Shown here piece by piece: positions 40,447 to 51,932 of a stretch of 64,000 bases of DNA. A model generated the notes under the pieces. It had not been told where the DNA came from and did not search any database. It saw only the letters and a program-made list of their open reading frames with translations. The translations under genes were made by a program, and so were the position numbers. This stretch comes from Persicitalea jodogahamensis (GTDB lineage: Bacteria > Bacteroidota > Bacteroidia > Cytophagales > Spirosomataceae). Location of the stretch: contig NZ_BMXF01000005.1 in the NCBI RefSeq assembly GCF_014651615.1, positions 1-64,000 on the forward strand. The letters run 5' to 3'. Positions within the stretch are counted from its first letter, which is position 1. Every line of letters starts with the position of its first letter.

Positions 40447-41295
40447 ATGCGCTGGCGAGATTTACGAAGAAGTAGCAATGTAGAAGACCGCCGCGGCATG
40501 TCCGGCGGAGGTAAGGTGGCTATCGGCGGCCTGGGCGTGATCATAGTAGTTGTTTTCGGTCTGCTGACGGGTCAGGATCCGTCCGAAATACTTTCCCAGA
40601 TACAGGGCTCCCAAACCGAGCAGCAGGCCAGCACCCGCCAACCAGGCGCGCGGGCAGACGATGAAATGGCCGATTTCGTGACAGCCGTACTGGGTAGTAC
40701 CGAGGATGTCTGGACCAAAATCTACGCCGACAACGGTGCCCGCTACCAGCTGCCGACTTTGCAGATTTTTGACAATGTCACGCGCGGCGCCTGTGGCGGC
40801 GCCTCGGCGGCGATGGGCCCTTTTTACTGTCCGTTGGATCAAAAGGTGTACATCGACCTGGCTTTCTGTGACTTGCTGCGGGAGCGCTTCAAGGCCCCCG
40901 GCGACTTCGCAGTAGCTTACGTAGTTGCGCACGAAGTGGGCCACCACGTTCAGAATCTCATGGGGATCACCGATCAGATTCAGCAGCAACGAGGCCGATT
41001 GTCGGAGACTGACTATAACAAGCTCTCTGTAAAACTGGAATTGCAAGCCGATTTTCTGGCGGGTGTGTGGGCCAATCACGCGCAGGAAATGCAAAACATC
41101 CTCGAGCCCGGCGATATCGAGGAAGCCCTGAATGCCGCCAACGCCATCGGCGACGACCGACTGCAAAAGCAGTCGCAGGGCTACGTGGTACCCGACGCCT
41201 TTACGCACGGTTCTTCACAGCAGCGGATGTATTGGTTCAAAAAAGGCTACCAAACCGGCGACCTGAGCCAGGGGGAGATTAATGACATCCAGTAA
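40447..41295 (+). CDS. Neutral zinc metallopeptidase (YpfJ/KPN_02809 family)
   Basis: A 282-residue protein starting MRWRDLRRSSNVEDRRG, the usual family start. One transmembrane helix (about 24-41) anchors it, and the catalytic zinc motif is HEVGHH (162-167) in AYVVAHEVGHHVQ. Conserved GACGGASAAMGPFYCP (114-129) matches the family. A membrane-anchored protease with the domain outside the cytoplasm is expected; substrate unknown. It overlaps the SNF2 helicase gene by 14 bp. Confidence 0.92.
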   Translation: MRWRDLRRSSNVEDRRGMSGGGKVAIGGLGVIIVVVFGLLTGQDPSEILSQIQGSQTEQQASTRQPGARADDEMADFVTAVLGSTEDVWTKIYADNGARYQLPTLQIFDNVTRGACGGASAAMGPFYCPLDQKVYIDLAFCDLLRERFKAPGDFAVAYVVAHEVGHHVQNLMGITDQIQQQRGRLSETDYNKLSVKLELQADFLAGVWANHAQEMQNILEPGDIEEALNAANAIGDDRLQKQSQGYVVPDAFTHGSSQQRMYWFKKGYQTGDLSQGEINDIQ

Positions 41296-44203
41296 GCTTG
41301 GTCCCAATAAATCAGAAGAAAACGCGGCGCTGTTACGGTATCTCGTCGCCAAAGACCAACCGGAAACCGCCGATGACGACGCGCCTCAAAAGCGCATCAT
41401 CGTCATCGGCAAGCATAAGTACTACGACCTTTTTAACGCCCAACTCATTGACTTCCCGCCCGGTCCCGGGGGCGATTTGCGCGGTCCGTTCGTACCCGTC
41501 AATCCTCTGGATCTATTATGGAATGCACCGCATCCGGATGGGCTTAAATTTTATGCCGCCCTCGCCAAGTTCCAGGGAGTGTACGAAAAGTCGCCCGCCG
41601 ACACCGAAGCGCTCAAATCTCTGATTCGCAATCCTTTCGGTTATGGTTTTTATTACCACGATAGCCAAGTTTCGGAAAAAATCTCTGCCCGCTCGCTCTC
41701 GCCCATAACCATGAGTAAGCCCGAGGTAGATTTGAAAATACAAATCAGCCTGGGCGAAAAATACTACAACATTCAGAGTGACCTCACGCTCGACGGGGCA
41801 TTTTGTCCGCTTTCGCGGATCATCGTGCGTTTTGGACATTTTCTTATTCAGGATGCAGCCTGGCACCTGTGCGACAAGCCTCCTGTCCTCGACGCCGTTG
41901 CTTATTTCAAGAAGCAAAGCCAGCCGCTGCTTCTCACGCCGGACGCTTTCCTGGAATTTCAACTGACGGCGCTACCCGATCTGGAAACCCATGTGCGGGT
42001 AGACCACAACTACCTGAAACCCGGCACGAAAGCGCAGCGCAAGAGCGTTGGCTTCGACAAAGTACCCGAAAAGCTGATCTACCTCTCGGATCATGGCGAT
42101 TACGTACTCATCAATCCCGTGATGCGCTACGGCGAGGTAGAGATTCCGGTACTGACGAAGCGGCAGATCTTCGGCCAGGACAAACGCGGCAACTACTTCG
42201 GCATTCCGCGCGACGCACGGGCGGAGGATGATCTGATCGTGCTGCTCATCGGTCAGCATCCCGATTTTCTGGAACAAATGGAAAATCCGCTACTGTACTT
42301 TTACCTGCACCGCCGTCGCTTCCTGGACGCCGACTGGTTTCTGGATGCCTTCGAAGTCTGGCGTGAGCAGGGAATTCAGGTACTTGGGTTCAGTGAACTG
42401 AAAGGCAATACCCAGAATCCCCACAAGGCCAATGTCAACATTCAGGTAGCCAGCGGCCTCAACTGGTTCAACGCACTCGTGAAGGTACGGTTTGGCCGTA
42501 AGAAGGCGTCGCTCAAACAACTGCACAAATCGGTTAAAAATCAGAGCAAGTTCGTGCTGCTGGACGACGGTACGACGGGCATTATCCCCGAAGAATGGCT
42601 GCACAAACTGGCGGATTACTTCAACGCAGGCCAAATCGCCGACGACGATGAGACGATCCAGATCTCCAAGATCAAGTACCGGACTATTTCCGAACTCTTC
42701 GACGCCGCGATGCTGGATGAAAAGGCGCAACAGGAGATTAATTTGTACAATACCAACCTGTCCGACTTCAAGACCATCGCTCCGGCCCCGATTCCCGCCG
42801 GACTGCAAGCGACGTTGCGCCCCTACCAGCGGCAGGGGCTGAGTTGGCTCAACTTCCTGGACGATTTCGGTTTCGGTGGCTGCCTGGCGGACGACATGGG
42901 TCTGGGTAAAACGCTGCAAATCATTGCCTTTATCTTACTACTGCGAGAGAAGTCATCAAAAAACGTCAACCTGCTGGTGGTGCCCACCTCATTGATTCAC
43001 AACTGGCAGGAAGAAATCGACAAGTTTGCGCCTTACCTGAAAGTATACATCCTGCACGGCCCCAATCGTGCCAAAAACACCTCCCTGTTCGACAAGTACG
43101 AACTCATCATTACCACGTATGGTACTTTGATTTCCGACATTGTTTTTTTGAAAAAATACGTTTTCAACTACGTATTCCTGGATGAGTCGCAGAATATCAA
43201 AAACGTATCGTCGCAACGCTACAAAGCTGCCCGGCTGTTGCAGGCCCGCAACCGGATCGCGATTTCGGGAACGCCCATCGAAAACAACACCTTCGATATT
43301 TACGCGCAGTTGTCATTTGCCTGTCCGGGTTTGCTAGGCAGCCGTCGTTACTTCAGGAATACCTACGCCATTCCCATCGACCGTTTCAAGGAAAAGCGGG
43401 CGGCGGAGCGGCTGCAGGCACTCATCAGTCCATTCGTACTACGGCGTACTAAGAAGGAAGTCGCTGCCGAACTACCCGAAAAAACCGAGGTGGTACTTTA
43501 CTGCGAAATGGGTGAAGCGCAACGAAAGGTATACGATGCCTACGAGCGCGAATTCCGCGACTATATTTCGGCGGAAAAAGAAGAGGAAATCCAGAAAAAC
43601 GGGATGCACGTGCTGCGCGGGATTACCAAACTGCGCCAAATCTGCAACTCGCCGCTGCTCATTCAGGATGAAAAACTCTACGGCGATACCTCAGCCAAGA
43701 TCGAGCAGTTGATGGATAAGCTACGCACGCTGACGCCCAACCACAAGGTGCTGGTTTTCTCGCAGTTCGTCGCCATGCTAGACCTCATCAAAAAAGACCT
43801 AAACCACGAAAAAATCAAATATGCCTACCTGAAGGGAAGTACCCTCAACCGCCCCGAAGTCATCCACCAGTTTCAGGAAGACGACGCCACCCGCGTATTT
43901 CTTATCAGCCTGAAAGCAGGCGGCACGGGCCTTAACCTTACCGCCGCCGATTACGTCTTCCTCGTGGACCCGTGGTGGAATCCGGCGGTGGAAAACCAGG
44001 CCATCGACCGTAGCTACCGCATCGGCCAGCAAAAAAACGTTATCGCCGTGCGGCTCATTTGCCCGGATACGGTGGAGGAGAAAATCATGGTGATGCAACA
44101 GAATAAGGCCAAACTGGCCGGGGACTTGATATTGAGTGGAGATGGATTCTTTAAGTCGTTGGGGAAGGAAGGGTTGCTGGGATTAATGGGAGGTAATCAG
44201 TAA
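41282..44203 (+). CDS. SNF2/Rad54-family DNA translocase (helicase superfamily 2)
   Basis: A 973-residue protein. An N-terminal domain of about 480 residues of unknown fold precedes the two RecA-like lobes. Walker A is DDMGLGKT (537-544), motif II is DESQ (634-637, rather than DEAH/DEGH), motif III is ISGTPIENN, and motifs V-VI are SLKAGGTGLNL and NQAIDRSYRIGQ. Bacterial SNF2 proteins (RapA, HepA-like) move along duplex DNA to displace polymerase or other proteins. Overlap with the metallopeptidase gene suggests co-expression without an obvious functional link. Not near the defence genes, so probably housekeeping. Confidence 0.93.
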   Translation: MTSSKLGPNKSEENAALLRYLVAKDQPETADDDAPQKRIIVIGKHKYYDLFNAQLIDFPPGPGGDLRGPFVPVNPLDLLWNAPHPDGLKFYAALAKFQGVYEKSPADTEALKSLIRNPFGYGFYYHDSQVSEKISARSLSPITMSKPEVDLKIQISLGEKYYNIQSDLTLDGAFCPLSRIIVRFGHFLIQDAAWHLCDKPPVLDAVAYFKKQSQPLLLTPDAFLEFQLTALPDLETHVRVDHNYLKPGTKAQRKSVGFDKVPEKLIYLSDHGDYVLINPVMRYGEVEIPVLTKRQIFGQDKRGNYFGIPRDARAEDDLIVLLIGQHPDFLEQMENPLLYFYLHRRRFLDADWFLDAFEVWREQGIQVLGFSELKGNTQNPHKANVNIQVASGLNWFNALVKVRFGRKKASLKQLHKSVKNQSKFVLLDDGTTGIIPEEWLHKLADYFNAGQIADDDETIQISKIKYRTISELFDAAMLDEKAQQEINLYNTNLSDFKTIAPAPIPAGLQATLRPYQRQGLSWLNFLDDFGFGGCLADDMGLGKTLQIIAFILLLREKSSKNVNLLVVPTSLIHNWQEEIDKFAPYLKVYILHGPNRAKNTSLFDKYELIITTYGTLISDIVFLKKYVFNYVFLDESQNIKNVSSQRYKAARLLQARNRIAISGTPIENNTFDIYAQLSFACPGLLGSRRYFRNTYAIPIDRFKEKRAAERLQALISPFVLRRTKKEVAAELPEKTEVVLYCEMGEAQRKVYDAYEREFRDYISAEKEEEIQKNGMHVLRGITKLRQICNSPLLIQDEKLYGDTSAKIEQLMDKLRTLTPNHKVLVFSQFVAMLDLIKKDLNHEKIKYAYLKGSTLNRPEVIHQFQEDDATRVFLISLKAGGTGLNLTAADYVFLVDPWWNPAVENQAIDRSYRIGQQKNVIAVRLICPDTVEEKIMVMQQNKAKLAGDLILSGDGFFKSLGKEGLLGLMGGNQ

Positions 44204-44301
44204 AGGCCTGGGTAGTTTACCGTTACCAGTTACAAAACTGATTTAAAACATGTTCCATCCACCAACTTTGGGTAAAAAAGACAGTTCTGGAATACAAAAG
44301 A

Positions 44302-44325
44302 AGCCCGATTGCATACAACCGGGCT
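44302..44325 (-). terminator. Terminator downstream of yceI
   Basis: AGCCCG (44302-44307) and CGGGCT (44320-44325) with an inner TTG/CAA pairing form a hairpin followed on the minus strand by TTCTTTTG. It lies 80 bp beyond the YceI stop. Confidence 0.6.
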
Positions 44326-44405
44326 CTTCCATTAATTACACTAAGCGTAACCCATGTCCATCCTGGATCAATCAACCCGATGTTTCTTACACGGGTTGTA
44401 CTATA

Positions 44406-45077
44406 TCAGATCGAGGACTTATTGGCTACAATGCTCAAATCCAGCAAAAAAGTGTCGTCGATGATCTTGTCGGCTGCGGTCCCGATGATCGCAGCCCGGT
44501 ACTTGATGTCATAGTCCAGGCGATTGACCATGAAACTGGCAGTTGCCTGAACCGCGTCACCTGAAATATTGACCGTAGCCGGAAAACTTTGGGGCTTAGT
44601 GGTACCTTTAATAGTCAGGTCGCCACCGATGGTATAGTTGGGATCGCCGGCTTTGGCTCCCTTGATGGGTTTCGCACTGGTGATTTTGAAAGTGGAGGTA
44701 GGGTACTTCTCCACAGAGAAAAAATCTTCTGACCTCAGATGGTTGACCAACCGCTCATTGAAGGGGTTTGATTCGCCCTTATCTACATCCCGCATCGATT
44801 TCATATCGGCCGTAAAAGTACCTCCTGTAAGTTTGTTCCCATCTACATTGAGCTGACCGTTGGCCATCTTGACAATACCGATATGCTCACCGCCCACTTT
44901 TTTTGATTTCCAGCGGATAGCACTCCGGTTGGCATCCACAGCAAAGGTTGTGGCTTTGGTGACACCTGAGATTGTGGTGTACTGAACCTGGTTTTCGGTT
45001 GGGTTAGGGGAAGTAAAAAACCCGCCAGTCAGGATAAGAGCAACGAGAGCAGTACTGATTAAAGTGTTGTTGTGCAT
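44406..45077 (-). CDS. YceI-family secreted lipocalin-like protein
   Basis: A 223-residue protein with a signal peptide (about 1-22) and a YceI beta-barrel: FAVDANRSAIRWKSKKVGGEHIG, GGTFTADMKSM, DFFSVEKYPTSTFKIT and LTIKGTTKPQSFPA. Relatives bind polyisoprenoid lipids in the periplasm or act in stress responses. It is monocistronic with its own terminator. Ligand unknown. Confidence 0.92.
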   Translation of the reverse strand: MHNNTLISTALVALILTGGFFTSPNPTENQVQYTTISGVTKATTFAVDANRSAIRWKSKKVGGEHIGIVKMANGQLNVDGNKLTGGTFTADMKSMRDVDKGESNPFNERLVNHLRSEDFFSVEKYPTSTFKITSAKPIKGAKAGDPNYTIGGDLTIKGTTKPQSFPATVNISGDAVQATASFMVNRLDYDIKYRAAIIGTAADKIIDDTFLLDLSIVANKSSI

Positions 45078-45375
45078 TTGAGTAGGGTTTGATTAATTAG
45101 AAAGAAGGATTTTCAGCTTGATGGCTGGTAGGCCAGGCTTATTTTTTGGACAATGCTACAATAGAAACTTCCGATCCGCAAATCAAATCGACAAGCGGCC
45201 TACATTATTCGACAAGTAACCAATCCTGGTGGATAATCGGGAATTAAGCCTGCGACTCAATGAGCCCCGAACAAGGGTTTGTAGCTTATTTAGTATATTC
45301 AACACGAAATATAAGCATCGTTTCCTATCCTTTCTTAAGATACCTGGCTTAACGGCCCAAAAACCTGCTTTCGCC

Positions 45376-45798
45376 ATGTATGAAATAACTTACTGTTCGA
45401 CAGCCAGCCCAAATCTGCGGGAAGAGGATATCGCCGCTATATTGGAAGAAGCCAGAGATCACAACATGAAAAGTGAGATTTCCGGCTGCCTTCTGTACCA
45501 CAATCGGGAGTTCATTCAGATACTGGAAGGAGGCAAAGAAGTAGTACAGGATCTTTATTCCAGAATCGCTCAAGACGACAGGCATACCAATATCGTACTC
45601 CTGGCGGAAGGCGGCAAAGCGGATCGCTCCTTCTATGATTGGAGTATGGCATTTTATGAGTTAAGTCAGGATGACATGCAGGGAATAGGCCGGGAAGTGT
45701 TTGTTGATAATTTCATCACATTTTCAAAATTGGCCGAGAAACGCACCTTCCCCACGATCTTGTTTTGGAGCATGGCCCGGCAGCTCTTGGAAAAATAA
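45376..45798 (+). CDS. BLUF-domain blue-light sensor
   Basis: A 140-residue stand-alone BLUF protein. The flavin-site residues are present: Y6 in MYEITYCS, N30 in HNMKSEISG, Q48 in FIQILEG, and a W89-S90-M91 at the Trp/Met position of AppA. Blue light rearranges the hydrogen bonds around FAD and signals to a partner protein. ATG 45376 is the domain start; an upstream frame from 45229 adds 49 residues with no BLUF similarity. No output domain or obvious partner gene is adjacent. Confidence 0.9.
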   Translation: MYEITYCSTASPNLREEDIAAILEEARDHNMKSEISGCLLYHNREFIQILEGGKEVVQDLYSRIAQDDRHTNIVLLAEGGKADRSFYDWSMAFYELSQDDMQGIGREVFVDNFITFSKLAEKRTFPTILFWSMARQLLEK

Positions 45799-45940
45799 TT
45801 GTATTGCCAGGTTTTCTGTGCTCCGCGTAGTTGCTATCCAAACCCAGAGTGCTGATTCATCCGCCTTCGTTGATCCGCCATCAGGGTTGTGGGCCACTGG
45901 TAGGGCCTCCCATCTTTTGTAAAAGACGATTCCTTCCTTT

Positions 45941-46819
45941 TCATTCAATCGCCTCTGCACCATCCGGTATCTCGAAATATGCATTCCGGACGGCAGGATC
46001 AAACTTGATATCGTCCACGGTGATGTTTGTAATATGTTCTCCAGGCTGCTCACCCTCCGTCAGCCAATGCGTATGGTAGCCGGTGGCCAGCTCGATACCA
46101 TCCGCTACCGTAGTACCTTGCAACTCCATGAATTTTTCGGGGGCGTGTCCTCCATCCTTAAAATAAGCGGGGTACGAAACGATGTAGCGAATAACGGCCA
46201 GCTTGTGCGCTTTTTTTTCGAAATATAGCACGTAGTAGTCATCTGGCGCGCTCCCGGTACCCGATGCAAACGTCACTTTGACTGCGTCGTATGTTTGGCC
46301 TTCGTGCGATTTATCAGCAAGCTTTTCGAGTTTAACGCCTTCGCCATCCAGCACAAACGGTTGGCCCAAAAAATAATAAGGAGTCAATGCCCAGAATTTC
46401 ATATCAAAAGGAAAAGCGGTCGAATCCCTGACCTGCTTCCAGGTTGTTTCACCCGTCCAGCCAAATTCCTGCGTTCGATCCGCCACATTTTGGTGGCGGG
46501 CCTTATTGCTCCACGTATCCACCGTCACATAAGTGTCACGAACAGTGCTGCCATCAAGCGGTACGTAGTTGAAACGAAACGACAATGGACCATTGCTGTA
46601 CCATTTTTTGAGTCCGCCATGCGCTTCCATCGCTTGCCAGACGATTTTGCCCGCCTCCGTACCCTCCAGTCGCTGCTTTGCCTGTTCTACCCGCTCGTTA
46701 ATCCAGGATTCAGGTTTCAAAGCTGCTTGCTCTTCCGACCTTTCATTTTCTGACGGGCTTGTGCAGCTCGCGAAGGCAAGCAAGGTAATCATGAGAGCGG
46801 CTGGGATTATATATTTCAT
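45941..46819 (-). CDS. Uncharacterised lipoprotein
   Basis: A 292-residue protein with a signal peptide and lipobox FASC (Cys19), followed by a charged linker. The rest looks like a beta-rich, possibly LolA-like fold: AMEAHGGLKKWYSNG, an FGWTGETTW turn, and YHTHWLTEGEQPG near the end. I recall similar proteins in Bacteroidota annotated only as DUF families. Probably in the periplasm or outer membrane; function unknown. Confidence 0.78.
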   Translation of the reverse strand: MKYIIPAALMITLLAFASCTSPSENERSEEQAALKPESWINERVEQAKQRLEGTEAGKIVWQAMEAHGGLKKWYSNGPLSFRFNYVPLDGSTVRDTYVTVDTWSNKARHQNVADRTQEFGWTGETTWKQVRDSTAFPFDMKFWALTPYYFLGQPFVLDGEGVKLEKLADKSHEGQTYDAVKVTFASGTGSAPDDYYVLYFEKKAHKLAVIRYIVSYPAYFKDGGHAPEKFMELQGTTVADGIELATGYHTHWLTEGEQPGEHITNITVDDIKFDPAVRNAYFEIPDGAEAIE

Positions 46820-46946
46820 AAGCTGGTAGGTTCAATTTGGTTTAGTAACGAAAAAAATATGCTCAGTAAACGACTTTTTGCAAAGTTGATCGCTCGATGA
46901 TGCATCCGGGCGGTCTCCGGCAGATTGTGAGGAATAGGGTAAAAAA

Positions 46947-46976
46947 AAGAGGTGACCCGTTCCCGAGTCACCTCTT
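46947..46976 (-). terminator. Intrinsic terminator of katG
   Basis: AAGAGGTGAC (46947-46956) and GTCACCTCTT (46967-46976) are perfect 10-bp arms; the minus-strand transcript then runs into a T-tract. It lies 20 bp after the katG stop. Confidence 0.88.
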
Positions 46977-46996
46977 TGCATTGAATATTACCGAAA

Positions 46997-49375
<2,379 letters not shown>

Positions 49376-49451
49376 TTATTTAACAAAGATAAACAGGGAT
49401 AAGCAGAAAGAAAAAAGCGTTTACAGGCAGCCTATTCTTCCTGCTTTGATA

Positions 49452-50630
49452 TCAGCGCCTTGCCTTCCAAGCGGCAAGAAGAGCCGATTCCCTCTCTGCC
49501 AGGGAATCAGGGCCCGACAACAACTTAATACGCTTAACATCCTCTACCGCTTCAGAATTCCACCAGGCGTGAATATCCCTGACGCTGTCGGCCAGCGGCG
49601 TGAAGGTCAATCCATTTTCCACCCCAAACGAATTATCGATCCGCGCAGACCCCAGGTTATCGCCCACCGGCATAATCCAGGGAATAGCGTCGGGGACGTT
49701 ATGCTTCGCCAGGAACTCATAATCGGGAATCATCACAAAGGACGCCTTAGAGCTAAATGCAGCATGAACCCCGTATACAAAAGCCTCCATAGTCGTGACC
49801 GATGGCGGACCGACGGCATTGTAGGTACCGGCTTTGTGGTTTTCGGCCAGGCGAATCATAAAACCCGCCACGTCGCGGACGTCGATGTACTGGACCGGGT
49901 CATCCGGTTTTCCGGGGACCAGCACTTCTCCGCCCCGGGCAATTCTTTCGGGCCAGTAGGTAAAGCGGTCGGTTTGGTCACCGGGACCCATCATGTAGGT
50001 AGGACGAACGATGATAGAGCGGTCTTTTCCAAAACTTTTCACTACTTCGATTTCGCTCAGGGCTTTCATTACTCCGTAGTCGTACTCGTATTTCTGCACC
50101 TGCGTAATTCCGTCGGGTACTTTCAATACGGGCTTTGTATTCTCCCGGATGTCTTTACCCAGATAAGGGTAGTACACACCGGTGGAGGATGTGTATAAGT
50201 ACAGGTCACAACTTTCTTTCAGTAGTTCTGCGGTATCTTTTACCCATTTCACCCGATTGCCGGAATTATCGATGACCACATCCCACTTGCGGTTTTTGAG
50301 CGCTTCCAGATCATTTTCCCGGTCACCGATAAGTGATTCCACTTCGTCAAAAATGTCCTTCTTAACCGTGGGCTGGGTGCGTCCCCGCGTAAAAGTGCTG
50401 ACGCGGTGGCCGCGTTGCAAGGCATAGGCTATTTGTTGTGGCCCCAGAAAACTGGTACCGCCCAGGATCAGAATTGAAAGCGGGTGGACGGCCCTCTCAA
50501 CACTTCTCGGACTCTCCTGCTTATTTTTCGCAGTGCCGATCAGGGGAATGCTTAGCAGCGGCGTCAAACTACCAAGGGTAATGCCTGTCTTCAAGAATCT
50601 GCGTCTGCTTTTATCCTGATCTGCATTCAT
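49452..50630 (-). CDS. Tat-exported NAD-dependent epimerase/dehydratase (extended SDR)
   Basis: A 392-residue protein. A twin-arginine signal SRRRFLKTG (8-16) precedes a hydrophobic stretch. The Rossmann motif is GGTSFLG near 57-63; the SDR catalytic Tyr-x3-Lys is in YDYGVMK, with Ser/Thr in YTSSTGVYYP. Export of a folded NAD-binding enzyme fits the Tat route. It probably acts on a sugar or nucleotide-sugar-like substrate in the periplasm; identity unknown. Confidence 0.87.
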   Translation of the reverse strand: MNADQDKSRRRFLKTGITLGSLTPLLSIPLIGTAKNKQESPRSVERAVHPLSILILGGTSFLGPQQIAYALQRGHRVSTFTRGRTQPTVKKDIFDEVESLIGDRENDLEALKNRKWDVVIDNSGNRVKWVKDTAELLKESCDLYLYTSSTGVYYPYLGKDIRENTKPVLKVPDGITQVQKYEYDYGVMKALSEIEVVKSFGKDRSIIVRPTYMMGPGDQTDRFTYWPERIARGGEVLVPGKPDDPVQYIDVRDVAGFMIRLAENHKAGTYNAVGPPSVTTMEAFVYGVHAAFSSKASFVMIPDYEFLAKHNVPDAIPWIMPVGDNLGSARIDNSFGVENGLTFTPLADSVRDIHAWWNSEAVEDVKRIKLLSGPDSLAERESALLAAWKARR

Positions 50631-50819
50631 CGTGTCTGTTTTGAAAATACAAAATCAATATAGCAAACGGCCCATAATCTACCAAATGGCAGAAGCCAGA
50701 GAGTATCTCGCACTAAACAAAGTAGTTTCAAGTAAGTTATACAAAAATCTGCTTGGATAGCAGATTGAATATCATTAACTTAGATTCTGAATTTTTTCAA
50801 AAATCAAACGACCAGAATT

Positions 50820-51932
50820 ATGAAAAAAACGTACTATCTGTTGGCGATGGCCTGCGCCGGATTCTTATTGTTAGCCACCACCTACCGTACGACCGAAAGC
50901 AAGTACGGGATGGTCGTAGGATCGCCCGAAATCAAGTCGATGACCTCGTTGTCATTCGGTCCCGATGGCATATTGTTTGTCGGCGATTCGAAAAGTGCCA
51001 CTGTATTTGCAGTGGATACCAAAGATGGGGCGATGAATGAAAAGGCGGCGAACGTCGAGATTAAGGACATCGACCGGAAAATCGCAGTCCTGCTGGGTAC
51101 CGAAGTACAGAACATCAGCATTCAGGATATTGCCGTGAATCCGGTATCCAAGAGTGTGTACCTGGCCGTTCAGCACAGCGACGGTACGCCCGTTTTATTC
51201 AAAATCGAGGGCGAGAAAATTACGCCGGTCAATACCAAGAGCATTGCTTATTCGAGCGTAGCGCTGAATGACGTGCCCAGTGAGTCGGACAAGGACCGCA
51301 GAGGAAATTCGTTACGCGTTTCGGCCATTTCGGATTTGGGTTACGCTGATGGCAAACTGATGGTGAGTGGTTTGTCAGGAAAAGAATTTAATTCGACGTT
51401 CCGCAGCATCCCTTTCCCCTTTACTAATAAGCAAGATCAGGCTTCGCTCGAAATCTACCACGCGGCCCACGGCAAGTACGAAACCCTATCCCCGATCAGG
51501 ACTTTCACGACCGCCGAAATCAGCGGCAAAAAGTACCTGGTCGCCAGCTACACCTGCACACCGCTGGTACTTTTTCCATTGGATGAATTGAAAGCCGGCC
51601 AGCACGTGAAAGGCAGAACGGTAGCCGAAATGGGTAGTGGCAATCAGCCCATCGACATCGTTACCCTAACCAAAGGCAACGAATCGTACCTGATGATGGC
51701 CAACTCGAACCGCCCGGTATTCAAGGTAGATTATAAAAATATTGAAAAGTACCAGGGTTCGCTGACCACGCCCGTGGAAGAAAGCTTTGCCACTGCCGGG
51801 GTAGATTTTGTGTCTCTGCCCGTGACGAACGTATTGCATCTGGCCAAGCTTGATGATTCCAGAATGGTTTTGCTGCAACGCCGCTCCAACGGCAGCCTGG
51901 ATCTCTGGACTTCCAGCGAACGTTATCTATGA
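50820..51932 (+). CDS. Secreted beta-propeller-like protein of unknown function
   Basis: A 370-residue protein with an N-terminal signal (KKTYYLLAMACAGFLLLATT). Repeated blade-like segments follow (SLSFGPDGILFVGD, QDIAVNPVSKSVYLAVQ, ISDLGYADGKLMVSG, IVTLTKGNESYLMMAN), suggesting a propeller. It contains a CTPLVLFPLDEL segment. The stop overlaps the next lipoprotein gene by 4 bp (ATGA), so the two are coupled. Function not recognised. Confidence 0.75.
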   Translation: MKKTYYLLAMACAGFLLLATTYRTTESKYGMVVGSPEIKSMTSLSFGPDGILFVGDSKSATVFAVDTKDGAMNEKAANVEIKDIDRKIAVLLGTEVQNISIQDIAVNPVSKSVYLAVQHSDGTPVLFKIEGEKITPVNTKSIAYSSVALNDVPSESDKDRRGNSLRVSAISDLGYADGKLMVSGLSGKEFNSTFRSIPFPFTNKQDQASLEIYHAAHGKYETLSPIRTFTTAEISGKKYLVASYTCTPLVLFPLDELKAGQHVKGRTVAEMGSGNQPIDIVTLTKGNESYLMMANSNRPVFKVDYKNIEKYQGSLTTPVEESFATAGVDFVSLPVTNVLHLAKLDDSRMVLLQRRSNGSLDLWTSSERYL

